Assembly: GCA_034112105.1 (NCBI GenBank)
Contig: JAWUVZ010000125.1
Coordinates: forward strand, 15,364 to 79,363
Length of the DNA: 64,000 nt
Direction of reading: 5' to 3'
Source: Glaciecola sp034112105
Lineage (GTDB): Bacteria; Pseudomonadota; Gammaproteobacteria; Enterobacterales; Alteromonadaceae
Positions 43,885 through 53,576 of this stretch are shown one piece after another. The notes beneath the pieces were generated by a model that saw nothing but the letters and a program-made list of their open reading frames with translations, ran no database searches and was not told the origin of the DNA. How positions within the stretch are numbered: the first letter of the stretch is position 1; each line of letters opens with the position of its first letter. A program made the translations under genes and the position numbers.

Positions 43885-45637
43885 GAAATATATTTTTAAC
43901 AAGCGCTTAAACAGCAACAGACCCCATTGGGTCTTAATAGTTGCGTTGGTTTTAGCCATTGTCAGTTTGAGCGCTGTTGCTCAAGAGTCTGAAAACTTAA
44001 TTGATTTGGTTAATCCACAGGGTGATGCGGCTTCCGAGAACTCTGCCACCTTAAATAGCATTGATTTTAATCGTTCTGCAAAAACAGGGAATGTGTTGAT
44101 TGGTTTTGAGGGTAAAGCCCCTTCAGTCTCTGTTGTAGAAGCCAAAGGTCTAGTTACCTTCACAATGAAAGACACCATGCTAGCAGAAGACCAGTACGTT
44201 GAAGTTGACGTTAGTCAATTTGGCACTGCTGTGCAAAGCATTGAAACATTTCAGGATGAAAACAAAGCAAAAGTTGAGATCCGTTACAACGGCTCAGTGA
44301 AAATTAAAAAGATAGAAGAAAATGGTATTGTCACTGTTGCAGTCACGCCGCTTACATTAGAAGAAGTTCAAAAATCCAATAATACGACTTACGAAGGAAA
44401 GCCAATTTCTTTGGATTTCCAAGATGTACCAGTGCGCCAAGTACTGCAGATTATTGCACAAGTTAATGGTTTTAACTTAGTAACGACCGACACCGTTAAT
44501 GGCAATGTCACTATAAGTTTGTCTGGTGTTCCATGGGACCAAGCCCTTGATATGATACTGAAAATTAGAGGGTTAGATAAACGTTTAGAAGGTAATATCC
44601 TGCTGATTGCTCCGACAGAAGAATTATCTGCTCGTGAAACGCAACAACTTCAGTCAAAGCAACAAGTACAAAACCTGGCTGAACTAAAGTCAGCGCACAT
44701 CGAAATTAACTATGCCAAAGCAGATGAAATTGCGACCATCCTCAAGTCGAGTGACGGCGGAATACTATCTAGTCGCGGCAACGTTACAGTTGATGCACGC
44801 ACAAACACTATACTGATACGCGATACTTTAGAGAGTATCGACGAAGCACGCCGAGTTATAAATGCATTAGATATCCCTGTCAAGCAAGTGCTGATTGAGT
44901 CTCGCATGGTCACAGTTCGCGATAACGTCGACGAACAGTTAGGCGTCCGTTGGGGATTCACTGGCGCGAGTGGCGATAATTCAGTTTCTGGTTCACTTAT
45001 AGGTGCGGATACCACTGGCCAGGGCATTGTTCCTGATATCGGCGACAGATTAAACGTTAACCTGCCTGTCTCAAGTGCAGCTGGTAGTATCGGTTTTCAA
45101 ATTGCTAACCTACTTGACGGTAATATCCTAGACCTTGAATTAAGTGCTTTAGAGGCTGAAAATAAGGGCGAAATTATTGCAAGTCCTCGGATTACTGTAG
45201 CAAATCAACAAGAAGCTTATATTGAACAAGGTACTGAAATTCCGTTTGTACAAGCAACCTCAAGTGGTGCAACGTCAGTCGAATTCAAAAAAGCCGTATT
45301 AAGCTTAAAAGTAACACCACATATAACACCCGATAATAGAATTATTTTAAATCTGGTTGTCACACAAGATACGCGCGGCGACACAGTCTCTACTTCTACC
45401 GGTCCTGCCGTTGCAATAGATACGCAAGAAATAAGTACTCAAGTGTTGGTGGAAAATGGTGAAACAATCGTGCTTGGTGGTATCTTTCAACAAGTTAGTA
45501 CAAATGACGTTTCTAAAGTACCATTGCTGGGAGACATTCCTTACTTCGGTAATTTATTCAAAACAACGTCAACGATCGAGCAAAAACGTGAGTTGCTTAT
45601 ATTTGTAACACCAAAAATCATCGAAGAAGGCTTTTAG
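43877..45637 (+). CDS. pilQ: Type IV pilus secretin PilQ
   Basis: PilQ forms the outer-membrane channel for the pilus. From ATG 43877 (overlapping the pilP stop as ATGTCTGA) it is 586 residues: a signal anchor (VLIVALVLAIVSLSAVAQ), one AMIN domain (about 45-150), the STN region (ISLDFQDVPVRQVLQIIA, about 175), an N-domain (about 270-340) and the secretin core (about 380-580) ending KRELLIFVTPKIIEEGF. Many PilQ proteins near 700 residues have two AMIN domains; here I see one. ATG at 43871 is an alternative start. Confidence 0.96.
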   Translation: MSEKYIFNKRLNSNRPHWVLIVALVLAIVSLSAVAQESENLIDLVNPQGDAASENSATLNSIDFNRSAKTGNVLIGFEGKAPSVSVVEAKGLVTFTMKDTMLAEDQYVEVDVSQFGTAVQSIETFQDENKAKVEIRYNGSVKIKKIEENGIVTVAVTPLTLEEVQKSNNTTYEGKPISLDFQDVPVRQVLQIIAQVNGFNLVTTDTVNGNVTISLSGVPWDQALDMILKIRGLDKRLEGNILLIAPTEELSARETQQLQSKQQVQNLAELKSAHIEINYAKADEIATILKSSDGGILSSRGNVTVDARTNTILIRDTLESIDEARRVINALDIPVKQVLIESRMVTVRDNVDEQLGVRWGFTGASGDNSVSGSLIGADTTGQGIVPDIGDRLNVNLPVSSAAGSIGFQIANLLDGNILDLELSALEAENKGEIIASPRITVANQQEAYIEQGTEIPFVQATSSGATSVEFKKAVLSLKVTPHITPDNRIILNLVVTQDTRGDTVSTSTGPAVAIDTQEISTQVLVENGETIVLGGIFQQVSTNDVSKVPLLGDIPYFGNLFKTTSTIEQKRELLIFVTPKIIEEGF

Positions 45638-45684
45638 TTGCTGACATATTAGCGATATTGCACTATTATGATCGGCTCGCAAGG

Positions 45685-45712
45685 AGAGTGAAGGCATAGC
45701 CTTTGCTCTTTT
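45685..45712 (+). terminator. Intrinsic terminator after pilQ
   Basis: AGAGTGAAGGC (45685-45695) pairs with GCCTTTGCTCT (45699-45709), including two G-U pairs, around a 3-base loop and followed by TTT. It separates the pilus operon from aroK. Confidence 0.7.
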
Positions 45713-45758
45713 GCAGTTCTAAAGCACAGTATTTTACATTTTCCTTTGATAAGAATGC

Positions 45759-45788
45759 TTGCATATCATGCTAGTTAATTGAGATAAT
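45759..45788 (+). promoter_or_regulatory. Candidate aroK promoter
   Basis: TTGCAT (45759-45764) and GATAAT (45783-45788) lie 18 bases apart, downstream of the pilQ terminator. Transcription would start about 140 bases before aroK. Called by eye. Confidence 0.42.
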
Positions 45789-45935
45789 CCCCGCATAGAT
45801 TTTCCAATGAGGAAATTATTCGCTCGCATTGACGTTAAAAAATGATAAAACGCGTTAATGTGGTAGTTAAAGTTGGTTGTCACGAATACACCAAGCCGAC
45901 TTCAATCGTTTATAAAGAATGTGAATTAATCAGAC

Positions 45936-46451
45936 ATGGCTGAAAAACGTAATATATTTCTTGTTGGCCCAATGGGAGCAGGAAAGAGCACTATCGGTAG
46001 ACACCTTGCAGACGAACTCCACCTCGATTTTTACGACTCCGATCAAGAAATAGAGAAGCGCACTGGCGCTGATATCGCTTGGATTTTTGATCTAGAGGGT
46101 GAAGACGGTTTTCGCAAACGTGAAGAAGACATCATAAACGACCTCACAGATAAACAAGGTATCGTACTAGCAACAGGTGGTGGTTCAATTGTCTCAAAAA
46201 ATGTGAGAAATAGACTTTCAGCACGAGGGATTGTCGTTTACTTACAAACAACTATCGATAAACAAGTCGCCAGAACTCAGCGTGATAAGCGTCGCCCTCT
46301 GCTTCAGAATAGTGATCCAGAGCAAGTTTTAAGAGATTTAGCTGACGAACGTAACCCTTTATATACTGAGGTTGCTGATTATGTAGTTGAAACAGATGAC
46401 CAAAGCGCACGAGCAGTAGCAAACCAAATTATCAGTAAAATCGGTTTGTAA
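45936..46451 (+). CDS. aroK: Shikimate kinase AroK
   Basis: AroK phosphorylates shikimate in aromatic amino acid synthesis. The 171-residue protein has the P-loop GPMGAGKSTIGR (about 10-21), the substrate residues D in DFYDSDQEIE and R in FRKRE, and GGGS (about 80-83). The start MAEKRNIFLVGPMGAGKS is typical. aroK-aroB-damX-dam order is conserved. An open frame of 33 codons (45842-45943) overlaps its start. Confidence 0.97.
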   Translation: MAEKRNIFLVGPMGAGKSTIGRHLADELHLDFYDSDQEIEKRTGADIAWIFDLEGEDGFRKREEDIINDLTDKQGIVLATGGGSIVSKNVRNRLSARGIVVYLQTTIDKQVARTQRDKRRPLLQNSDPEQVLRDLADERNPLYTEVADYVVETDDQSARAVANQIISKIGL

Positions 46452-46489
46452 TAGGTTAATTTTCAGGACTTTTTGAAGGATATTGAGCT

Positions 46490-47563
46490 ATGCCCACATT
46501 AAACGTCGATTTGGGAGAGCGTAGCTACCCTATTTATATTGAAACCGGTTTGTTTAGTCAATCCGGTTTTTTGCTTTCTGCTATTCAAGGAAAGCAATGC
46601 GCTATTGTAACCAACGAAACTGTTGCTCCTCTTTTTTTAAATAGCATTAAAAAGCCATTGAACGAAGCCAGTATTAGTACATTTGAGATCATTTTGCCCG
46701 ATGGTGAACAGTATAAAACAATTGAATATTTTAATGTTGTGTTAACTGAGCTACTCGAAAATAGAGCGGCTAGAGACACAACACTTATTGCTTTAGGGGG
46801 CGGTGTCATTGGCGATATGGGCGGCTTTGCAGCGGCTTGCTATCAGCGCGGAATTCCCTTCATTCAGGTTCCGACAACGCTATTGTCACAAGTGGACTCG
46901 TCTGTTGGCGGAAAAACTGCTGTAAATCATCCACTTGGAAAAAATATGATTGGCGCTTTTTATCAACCTAAAGCCGTATTTATTGATACAAATTCACTAT
47001 CTACATTGCCAGATAGAGAGTTCTGTGCGGGAATGGCCGAAGTAATAAAATATGGGATAATGTACGACGGCGACTTCTTTACTTGGATTGAAAACCAAAC
47101 TACAGCAATAAAAAATCGTGATGCCGACGCGCTGCGATATTTAATTACAAAATGTTGCGCTATAAAGGCTCAAATCGTAAATTTGGATGAGAAAGAGCAT
47201 GGCGTTAGAGCGTTGTTGAACTTAGGTCACACCTTTGGCCATGCAATAGAGGCAGAGAAAGGCTACGGTGTATGGTTACATGGTGAGGCGGTTGCAGCTG
47301 GCATGGTGCTTGCTACTAAACTTGCAGTGCTACGTAATTTGATAACAGCGTCAGAATGCAGTCGCGTACAACGGCTCTTAGCGTTATTTAATTTACCGAT
47401 TATCGGGCCCGCGGATATGTCTGCAGGCCGCTATATTGGGCATATGCAACATGATAAAAAGGTACTCTCTGGCAAAATACGATTCATCGTTCCGACATCT
47501 ATAGGCAGCGCTAAAGTGATAGATGATGTTAAAAATGAAGAATTAACAACAATATTGAACTAG
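46490..47563 (+). CDS. aroB: 3-dehydroquinate synthase
   Basis: AroB cyclises DAHP to 3-dehydroquinate with catalytic NAD. The 357 residues include DGEQYKT (about 72-78), GGGVIGDMGGFAAACYQRG (about 103-121), VDSSVGGKTAVNHPLGKNMIG and the metal-binding HTFGHAIE (about 246-253). It lies 38 bases after aroK and 39 before damX. Confidence 0.98.
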   Translation: MPTLNVDLGERSYPIYIETGLFSQSGFLLSAIQGKQCAIVTNETVAPLFLNSIKKPLNEASISTFEIILPDGEQYKTIEYFNVVLTELLENRAARDTTLIALGGGVIGDMGGFAAACYQRGIPFIQVPTTLLSQVDSSVGGKTAVNHPLGKNMIGAFYQPKAVFIDTNSLSTLPDREFCAGMAEVIKYGIMYDGDFFTWIENQTTAIKNRDADALRYLITKCCAIKAQIVNLDEKEHGVRALLNLGHTFGHAIEAEKGYGVWLHGEAVAAGMVLATKLAVLRNLITASECSRVQRLLALFNLPIIGPADMSAGRYIGHMQHDKKVLSGKIRFIVPTSIGSAKVIDDVKNEELTTILN

Positions 47564-47602
47564 CGAGAATTTGTAAGGCCAAATTTAAAAGGACATGACC
47601 GT

Positions 47603-49186
47603 TTGTCAGAATTGCAAGAACGATTGGAACACTTAGTTAATTATTCTTCTCAGCTTATATTCGTAAGCGGGGATAATATTGCCCAACAGCAAAGGACGCT
47701 CGAAGATTTTTTGTCGATGCAAAAAGAAAATACTGACATTTCCTATTTTACTTCTGAAATCACCATGGAGTCTCCTGACTTTAGGCGTATTATTTGCCGT
47801 CAACTTTTAGGTCAGAAAGTGGGTAGCTTTGTTCGACCATTAAAAGAACTCCTCAAAGATTTGCACGAACAACCTGGTCCTTTTTTGCTTTGCATTAAGC
47901 AAGCTCAAACTCTTCCAAATGCATTCTTACAAGAGCTATGGGATTGGGTAACAGAAAGTAAAATGCAGTCGCCGAATCATCATGTGAATGTCATACTTTT
48001 TGGCGAAACAGCATGGGCAGAAAAGGCTAAGAAATGGCTTCCTAAACGAAATAGTAATCGACCCGTGCTCTTATCGACTCAATCGGTGGAGTCAACAAAA
48101 TTTGATGTTAATGCTTTAGAAACACTCATGGCAGAGGAAAGACCTACATTTTCTCTCGACTTGTTTAGGCGCAACGAATTTGCTCCCCCGGTTGTGACGC
48201 AAAAATGGTTTATTGTCGGCGTATTAATTTTACTTCTGGCTGTTTTTTTAGGTCTAATGACCTGGCAGTACCCTGAACACGTTAAGTCTCTATTACATAC
48301 TGGGCAATTACCACCTGATGCAGCTATCAATGGAGACCAGTTAGCGTTGTTAAACAAGCAGTTAGATAGGCAATTAGAAATGAAGGAGGATGAGACGAAC
48401 CTAGCTCAAAGCACAGCAGAAGCTGACCAATTATCTCCCCCGAATCAAATACAAACCAGCTCGACGTCGGATTTAACTGAGGATAATACTGACCTCGTTA
48501 CTTCATGGGGTGCGGCCAAGCAAGCTAGCAGCCATAAAATGGACTCCCTAAAAGAGAATATGAATGATCAGCGGGCGGCTAAAGAACAGGATGCCGCACC
48601 ACTAACTAACTTAGAAGAGCCGGCATTGGCGCCGGAAGTACTGAGCATTGAAATCACAAAAGATTATTTAGCTGAGGCCGACGGCGATTTTGCTGTTCCA
48701 GACATCATTAGCGTTGAACAGCTCGATGCGACCCTAGGTAAGGATTTATTAGCTCCCTCACAAAAAGAGCCAGTAGCCATAGACACGCTAACGTCTGCAA
48801 ACAAAGGCGATGAAGACTCGCTATTAAATGCGGCTGAACAAGCAGCGACTCCAATAATACAAGAACGCACTATTGAACGTTTTTACGAGTTTGCTGAAGA
48901 AACATTACTGACATTGCCAGAACCAGCAATTTTATTACAATTATCTGGTATTCAGAATAGGACCGTGTTGGATGAATATATTGCCGATAATCAGCTGCAA
49001 GATGTTGTTTGGATCTACCAAACCACAAGATATGGTGGCCCTTGGCATGTCGTTTTATTTAATCAGCGTTTTGACTCGATGGATGAAGCACGCCAAGCGG
49101 TCGAATTATTGCCTTCGCCAGTGCGTTCAACTGAACCATTTGCGAAAGACTTGAGACAAATAAAGCTAGAAATACGAAATCGTTAG
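47603..49186 (+). CDS. damX: Cell-division protein DamX (SPOR domain)
   Basis: The 527-residue bitopic protein has an N-terminal cytoplasmic ATPase-like domain without a clear Walker A motif (about 1-185), a membrane helix at 202-221 (WFIVGVLILLLAVFLGLMTW), a long acidic low-complexity periplasmic linker (about 225-440) and a C-terminal SPOR domain (about 445-527) that binds denuded septal glycan. The start is a TTG preceded by AAAAGGA; no in-frame ATG is nearby. Position between aroB and dam fits DamX. Confidence 0.9.
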   Translation: MSELQERLEHLVNYSSQLIFVSGDNIAQQQRTLEDFLSMQKENTDISYFTSEITMESPDFRRIICRQLLGQKVGSFVRPLKELLKDLHEQPGPFLLCIKQAQTLPNAFLQELWDWVTESKMQSPNHHVNVILFGETAWAEKAKKWLPKRNSNRPVLLSTQSVESTKFDVNALETLMAEERPTFSLDLFRRNEFAPPVVTQKWFIVGVLILLLAVFLGLMTWQYPEHVKSLLHTGQLPPDAAINGDQLALLNKQLDRQLEMKEDETNLAQSTAEADQLSPPNQIQTSSTSDLTEDNTDLVTSWGAAKQASSHKMDSLKENMNDQRAAKEQDAAPLTNLEEPALAPEVLSIEITKDYLAEADGDFAVPDIISVEQLDATLGKDLLAPSQKEPVAIDTLTSANKGDEDSLLNAAEQAATPIIQERTIERFYEFAEETLLTLPEPAILLQLSGIQNRTVLDEYIADNQLQDVVWIYQTTRYGGPWHVVLFNQRFDSMDEARQAVELLPSPVRSTEPFAKDLRQIKLEIRNR

Positions 49187-49242
49187 ATTTTATGGTAATC
49201 TAACGTCACTTTTGAGCACATTTTACAGTTTAAATAAGCGTC

Positions 49243-50076
49243 GTGAATAAAAATAATAAGAACAGGGCCTTTTTGAAATGGGCCGGCGGCAAATACTCTC
49301 TACTAGAGCATATTCTCCCTCACTTACCGCAATCGCCAAGATTCATCGAACCTTTCTTTGGCGCCGGTTCCGTCGCTTTAAATGCAGCGTACGATAATTA
49401 CCAGCTTAACGACATTAATACCGATTTGGTTAATTTGTATAAATTGGTTCAACATTCATCAAAGCAGGTGGTAGCCGAGTTAGCTCCCTTATTCACACCA
49501 GAGTCCAATACTTCAGATTTCTATTATCAGCGGCGAGAAGAATTTAATAACACTAATGATGCGTTTCGCAAAGCATTGTTGTTTGTCTACCTAAATCGCC
49601 ATGGTTATAATGGGCTGTGTCGTTATAACCGAAAAGGTGGTTTCAATGTTCCCTTTGGCCGCTATGTAAAACCAAAGATGCCCTCAATCGAAATTCGTTA
49701 TTTTGCTGAACGTTTTGCAACTGCTGAATTCACCAATCTGGATTATGTTGATGTTATAAGGAACGCGCCTGATAACAGTGTTATTTACTGTGACCCACCT
49801 TATATTCCGATCAGCAAAACAGCCTCATTTACACAGTATGCAACAAACGGATTCAGCTTAGAAGCTCAAGAAAAATTGGCTGAAACAGTACAGAAAGTCG
49901 TCGCAAAGCGCCCTATTACTGTCATCATAAGTAATCACGACACCCCTCTCGCCCGCCATTTATATCAGGGTGCCAAATTCAAGAGTTTTTCTGCGCGACG
50001 ACTGATCAGTCAAAATGCGCTCAACCGAAAACCGGTAAAAGAACTCATTGCTATTTTTTCAAAAGAAACTAAGTGA
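49243..50076 (+). CDS. dam: DNA adenine methylase Dam
   Basis: Dam methylates adenine in GATC, guiding mismatch repair and replication timing. The 277 residues have WAGGK (13-17), the AdoMet site FFGAGSVALN (38-47) and the catalytic DPPY (184-187), with RYNRKGGFNVPFG in the DNA-recognition region. The start is a GTG with a weak ribosome site. It is 56 bases after damX. Chromosomal location in the aroKB-damX cluster marks it as the housekeeping enzyme rather than a phage copy. Confidence 0.97.
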   Translation: MNKNNKNRAFLKWAGGKYSLLEHILPHLPQSPRFIEPFFGAGSVALNAAYDNYQLNDINTDLVNLYKLVQHSSKQVVAELAPLFTPESNTSDFYYQRREEFNNTNDAFRKALLFVYLNRHGYNGLCRYNRKGGFNVPFGRYVKPKMPSIEIRYFAERFATAEFTNLDYVDVIRNAPDNSVIYCDPPYIPISKTASFTQYATNGFSLEAQEKLAETVQKVVAKRPITVIISNHDTPLARHLYQGAKFKSFSARRLISQNALNRKPVKELIAIFSKETK

Positions 50077-50340
50077 ACCGGCGATACAATACAAAAACGG
50101 CTGAAACATTTACAAAAAGCAGGATGTTATGTTTAAATAAAACACAACTTCGATAAAGCAGTGACGCTAATCGCTTGATATGCTAATTTATATTAGAATG
50201 TACATAACGGTCTTTTAAAAAAAGTGTAATAGTTTGAAGGTTCGCCTTGATGACGACCCTTTCCTATATTACAGCCCGAAGCATTTGAAAAAAGGCATTG
50301 GACTTTGTTTTCAACGGAATGGATTTACAAATTTTAATTC

Positions 50341-52740
50341 ATGATTCGAATACGCGGTTTATTATTTAAAACTCTCCTATTGGTTATTTTTATAGCCATT
50401 GCATCACTATCTGCGTCTTATGGATTCGTTACCGCGCAACAATCAAAGCGTTTTGAAGAAAACATAAATATCATTAAACAATCCCATCTGCACGCAACTC
50501 AATTACTATTTCAGCAGCAGCTAAAAGAGCACGTATTAGCCGCTGAAAAACTGTTGACACTGAGTAGTGTAACCAATAAAACAGCAATAGAAGCAGCTTC
50601 ATTTTTTGAAACTATGTGGCCAAAAATTCAGTTCAGTTTTGCATTAAACGCTATGTCTATTTCGAACTCTGAACAAGCCTTCGAGTTTGGCGAATTTCCT
50701 AGACAAGAAACTGATCCGTTACAACAGAGCGTGTTCGATAGTACCCAACCAAAATCAGCCATAATATGTCATCAGGTTTGCGAACTAGCCGCTTCGGTTC
50801 CGGTAAAGTTCGGACGTGAAATGTGGTCTCTTACTATCTTGGCTGATATGGCACCGTCGATTGAATTTTTATATCAAATTGTTGGCAGTAATATTGGGGT
50901 GTTGGTGCCTAATGAAGATCCTGTTGCAAATCAACTCAATCTCAAACGTCATGTAACAAAAATAATGACAGGGCTTGGTGAAATTGATGGCTTGTCAAAT
51001 AGGCAATTGTCACTGGACGAATTAATACAAGCTGAAACAGAGGGGATAGAAAAATCATTTGAAGGACGAGAATTTTTTATCTGGTTTGAAACCTTCAAGG
51101 GTATTAGTTCGGATATGAAGCTCATTTTTGTGCGTGATATTACATCTGTTATCTCAGAACAGAATCAGCAGAAAGAGCAAATTATCATTATTTTCATGAC
51201 GGTAACATGGGGTATTTTGTTGACCCTGATTACTTTTTCAATAATCCCTATTTCCCAGATTAACAAGCTGCGCAGGACCATAAAGCTTATAGCAAACAAC
51301 GAATATAACACCGCACGATTTCGTCTTGGAAAACCTCGCAAACCAAAGTTTAACGACGAACTTTATGACCTTGAAGAGGAATGCAGAAATGCAATTGATA
51401 TGCTTGAATCTTCTGAGCATAAACTTGATGTTTCGCAGAAAAGACTACTACGTCAGGCTACTATTGATACCATAACGGGTTTGTTTACACGCAACGTCTT
51501 AGTCGAAGATCTTTTGCGTATACGCAACACCGATAATTCTATTAATGTTGCTATTTTCTTCTTAGACTTGGACGGGTTCAAACCAATTAATGATAATTTA
51601 GGTCATGAAGCTGGCGATATCATGCTGAAGAAAATTGGCTATCGCTTAAAAGGGGTTTCCAATAAATTCATCAAAGTTTATCGTATAGGTGGTGACGAAT
51701 TTGTCATCTGCTATACCGATTACAGTGATGAAAAAGACTTGTATCAAATGGGTGAGTCAATTGTACAATTATTTGCAGCTCCATTTCATATATACGGAAC
51801 GAATATCGCGATTAGTGCCAGCATCGGTATTGCGCTGCAAGAAGCCCAAGCGATAGATGCAGATCAATTGCTAAGATTTGCCGACATCGCGATGTATCAG
51901 GCAAAAGAAGATGGAAAAAACAGATATAAGTTTTTTGATGAGTCGATGAGGGCTAAAACACAGCAAAAGTTCACCATCAAAAATGATTTTATTGCATCGC
52001 TTGCAAGCGGACAGCTATTTTTAGTATATCAACCCATTGTTGACAGTCACACCAGAAAAGTAACTAAAATTGAAGCACTGTGCCGTTGGAACCATCCACA
52101 GCTTGGTTTCATTCCACCGCCAATATTTATAGATGTGCTTGAAGAAAGTGAAAACATGAACAAGTTGTTCGAGTGGATTGTAGGCAACGTGGTGTATGAA
52201 GCGACATATTTATCTAGTATTGGATTACAGGATGTTATTATTTCCGTCAACTTAAGTCCGTCCCAACTAGTTGATGATAGAGCAATTGAGTTACTTAAAA
52301 ACCAACTAGAAGCTCACAAGATCAGTCCAAACCGGATTGAACTTGAGATAACAGAAACGACCCTAATCACTAACTTTCAACAAGCTAAAGCTTGGATTGA
52401 AATGGCGGCTGATATTGGATTTAGGGTCGCTATAGACGACTTTGGTGCAGGATATTCTTCATTATCTTACTTGGCTTCGTTTAATTATAATACAGTCAAA
52501 CTAGACCGCTCCCTTCTCGACAAAATTGACATAGATTCGCGCCAGCAAAGGATCGTTGGTTCTTTGACTCGGATGATACACAGTTTATCTGTTCCTATCG
52601 TTGCTGAAGGGGCTGAAACAGAAGAGCAATTTGAGCAACTCAGAAAATTAGGTTGTGACTTTATTCAAGGATATGTAATTTCTAAACCCATAATTCATGA
52701 AGAGCTAGCCATATTCTTACAAAAAAATAGAAGTATATAA
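50341..52740 (+). CDS. Membrane GGDEF-EAL cyclic-di-GMP signalling protein
   Basis: The 799-residue protein has an N-terminal membrane helix (about 8-28), a periplasmic sensory region (about 30-280), a second helix (about 281-303), a linker coiled coil, GGDEF (GGDEF intact at 450-454) and EAL (EAL at 578-580). Also intact are VNLSPSQL, ELEITETT, DDFGAGYSSLSYL and AEGAETEEQ, so both synthesis and breakdown look chemically possible. No RxxD I-site stands five residues before GGDEF. Which activity dominates cannot be predicted. It stands alone; the 264 bases after dam hold no gene that I can see. Confidence 0.93.
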   Translation: MIRIRGLLFKTLLLVIFIAIASLSASYGFVTAQQSKRFEENINIIKQSHLHATQLLFQQQLKEHVLAAEKLLTLSSVTNKTAIEAASFFETMWPKIQFSFALNAMSISNSEQAFEFGEFPRQETDPLQQSVFDSTQPKSAIICHQVCELAASVPVKFGREMWSLTILADMAPSIEFLYQIVGSNIGVLVPNEDPVANQLNLKRHVTKIMTGLGEIDGLSNRQLSLDELIQAETEGIEKSFEGREFFIWFETFKGISSDMKLIFVRDITSVISEQNQQKEQIIIIFMTVTWGILLTLITFSIIPISQINKLRRTIKLIANNEYNTARFRLGKPRKPKFNDELYDLEEECRNAIDMLESSEHKLDVSQKRLLRQATIDTITGLFTRNVLVEDLLRIRNTDNSINVAIFFLDLDGFKPINDNLGHEAGDIMLKKIGYRLKGVSNKFIKVYRIGGDEFVICYTDYSDEKDLYQMGESIVQLFAAPFHIYGTNIAISASIGIALQEAQAIDADQLLRFADIAMYQAKEDGKNRYKFFDESMRAKTQQKFTIKNDFIASLASGQLFLVYQPIVDSHTRKVTKIEALCRWNHPQLGFIPPPIFIDVLEESENMNKLFEWIVGNVVYEATYLSSIGLQDVIISVNLSPSQLVDDRAIELLKNQLEAHKISPNRIELEITETTLITNFQQAKAWIEMAADIGFRVAIDDFGAGYSSLSYLASFNYNTVKLDRSLLDKIDIDSRQQRIVGSLTRMIHSLSVPIVAEGAETEEQFEQLRKLGCDFIQGYVISKPIIHEELAIFLQKNRSI

Positions 52741-52825
52741 TGAATTAGGCGGTGAGCTTAAATGCAGCTCGGTGGGGGAATTCAGTTAGATTGAGTAATT
52801 CAGACTCGTAAACAGCGAACAGTGG

Positions 52826-53008
52826 TTAAACTAAAAAATTAACTAATAAAATAAGGCTGAGTATAAATAGAACGACTAAAATAACGCCGGTGACTATAAA
52901 GGGGAGAACAGATTGCTCTGCAAAATCTTCTTCGTAACTCTTTTGGGACTGAATACCTAACATACTTGCAGACACACTTTTCACAAACCGAAACCATTTA
53001 CTAAGCAT
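52826..53008 (-). CDS. DUF2970-family small membrane protein
   Basis: The 60 residues from ATG 53008 (preceded by TAGGTG) carry the DUF2970 pattern: FVKSVSASMLGIQSQKSYEEDF and then a membrane helix LPFIVTGVILVVLFILSLILL. Function unknown. An upstream GTG (53017) is possible. Apparent operon with the following entry, only 9 bases apart. Confidence 0.75.
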   Translation of the reverse strand: MLSKWFRFVKSVSASMLGIQSQKSYEEDFAEQSVLPFIVTGVILVVLFILSLILLVNFLV

Positions 53009-53017
53009 TAAAAACAC

Positions 53018-53326
53018 CTACTTTTCATCAGATCCAACTTGCGTGAGTAACTCTAACAAATCAAGAAAATGAAACTGATTAGAAGTTGATTTGTTCGTGA
53101 TCCAGGCTAGCCAACTTACTTCGTTGCCTTTTGGCGAGCATTGAATACTTGAAAGTAAATCATTTTCGTCTGTTTGTACCATCAACGTACTTTTGCTGCA
53201 TACATCAACAGATGACTGAACAGAAAAAACGGTAATATAAACAACAAGCGTTAAAACGAAAAACGCTGACATTGATTTTACCAACGTTACCTTCTTTACG
53301 TTTTGGCTATTTACCGGACTATTCAT
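53018..53326 (-). CDS. Hypothetical single-pass membrane protein
   Basis: I do not recognise a family. The 102 residues have one membrane helix (about 19-39, MSAFFVLTLVVYITVFSVQS), with the C-terminal part presumably periplasmic and containing two cysteines (about 43 and 62) that could pair. The ribosome site is weak, but the frame is intact and close to the DUF2970 gene. Confidence 0.5.
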   Translation of the reverse strand: MNSPVNSQNVKKVTLVKSMSAFFVLTLVVYITVFSVQSSVDVCSKSTLMVQTDENDLLSSIQCSPKGNEVSWLAWITNKSTSNQFHFLDLLELLTQVGSDEK

Positions 53327-53514
53327 ATTTGTCGTTTCACTAATATAAGAATGTTCTCTTTGAATTACCGATGCAATAAGAGAAGCAATGGATGCCTAGG
53401 AATACAAAATCTGATTCTGCTAAACACCAATCGATGAGCTAATAACAAGCACTAATATAACGCTTTTAAGAGCATAGTGCAAAAGCCAAAATGCAGCTTA
53501 TTAAATCACGAACA

Positions 53515-53549
53515 AAAAACCCGCAAGCTCAACAGGCTTGCGGGTTTTT
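53515..53549. terminator. Strong bidirectional intrinsic terminator
   Basis: A 14-bp stem (53515-53528 with 53536-53549; core ACCCGCAAGC/GCTTGCGGGT) has A and T runs at its ends and a 7-base loop. It lies 28 bases beyond the stop of the minus-strand TorF-like gene and would terminate it. Confidence 0.9.
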
Positions 53550-53576
53550 ATATCAACATCAGCTTATTGATTTATA

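Noticed and set aside
49243..50076. Phage or restriction-system adenine methylase
   Set aside because: Lies in the conserved aroK-aroB-damX-dam order with housekeeping features; no phage genes around.
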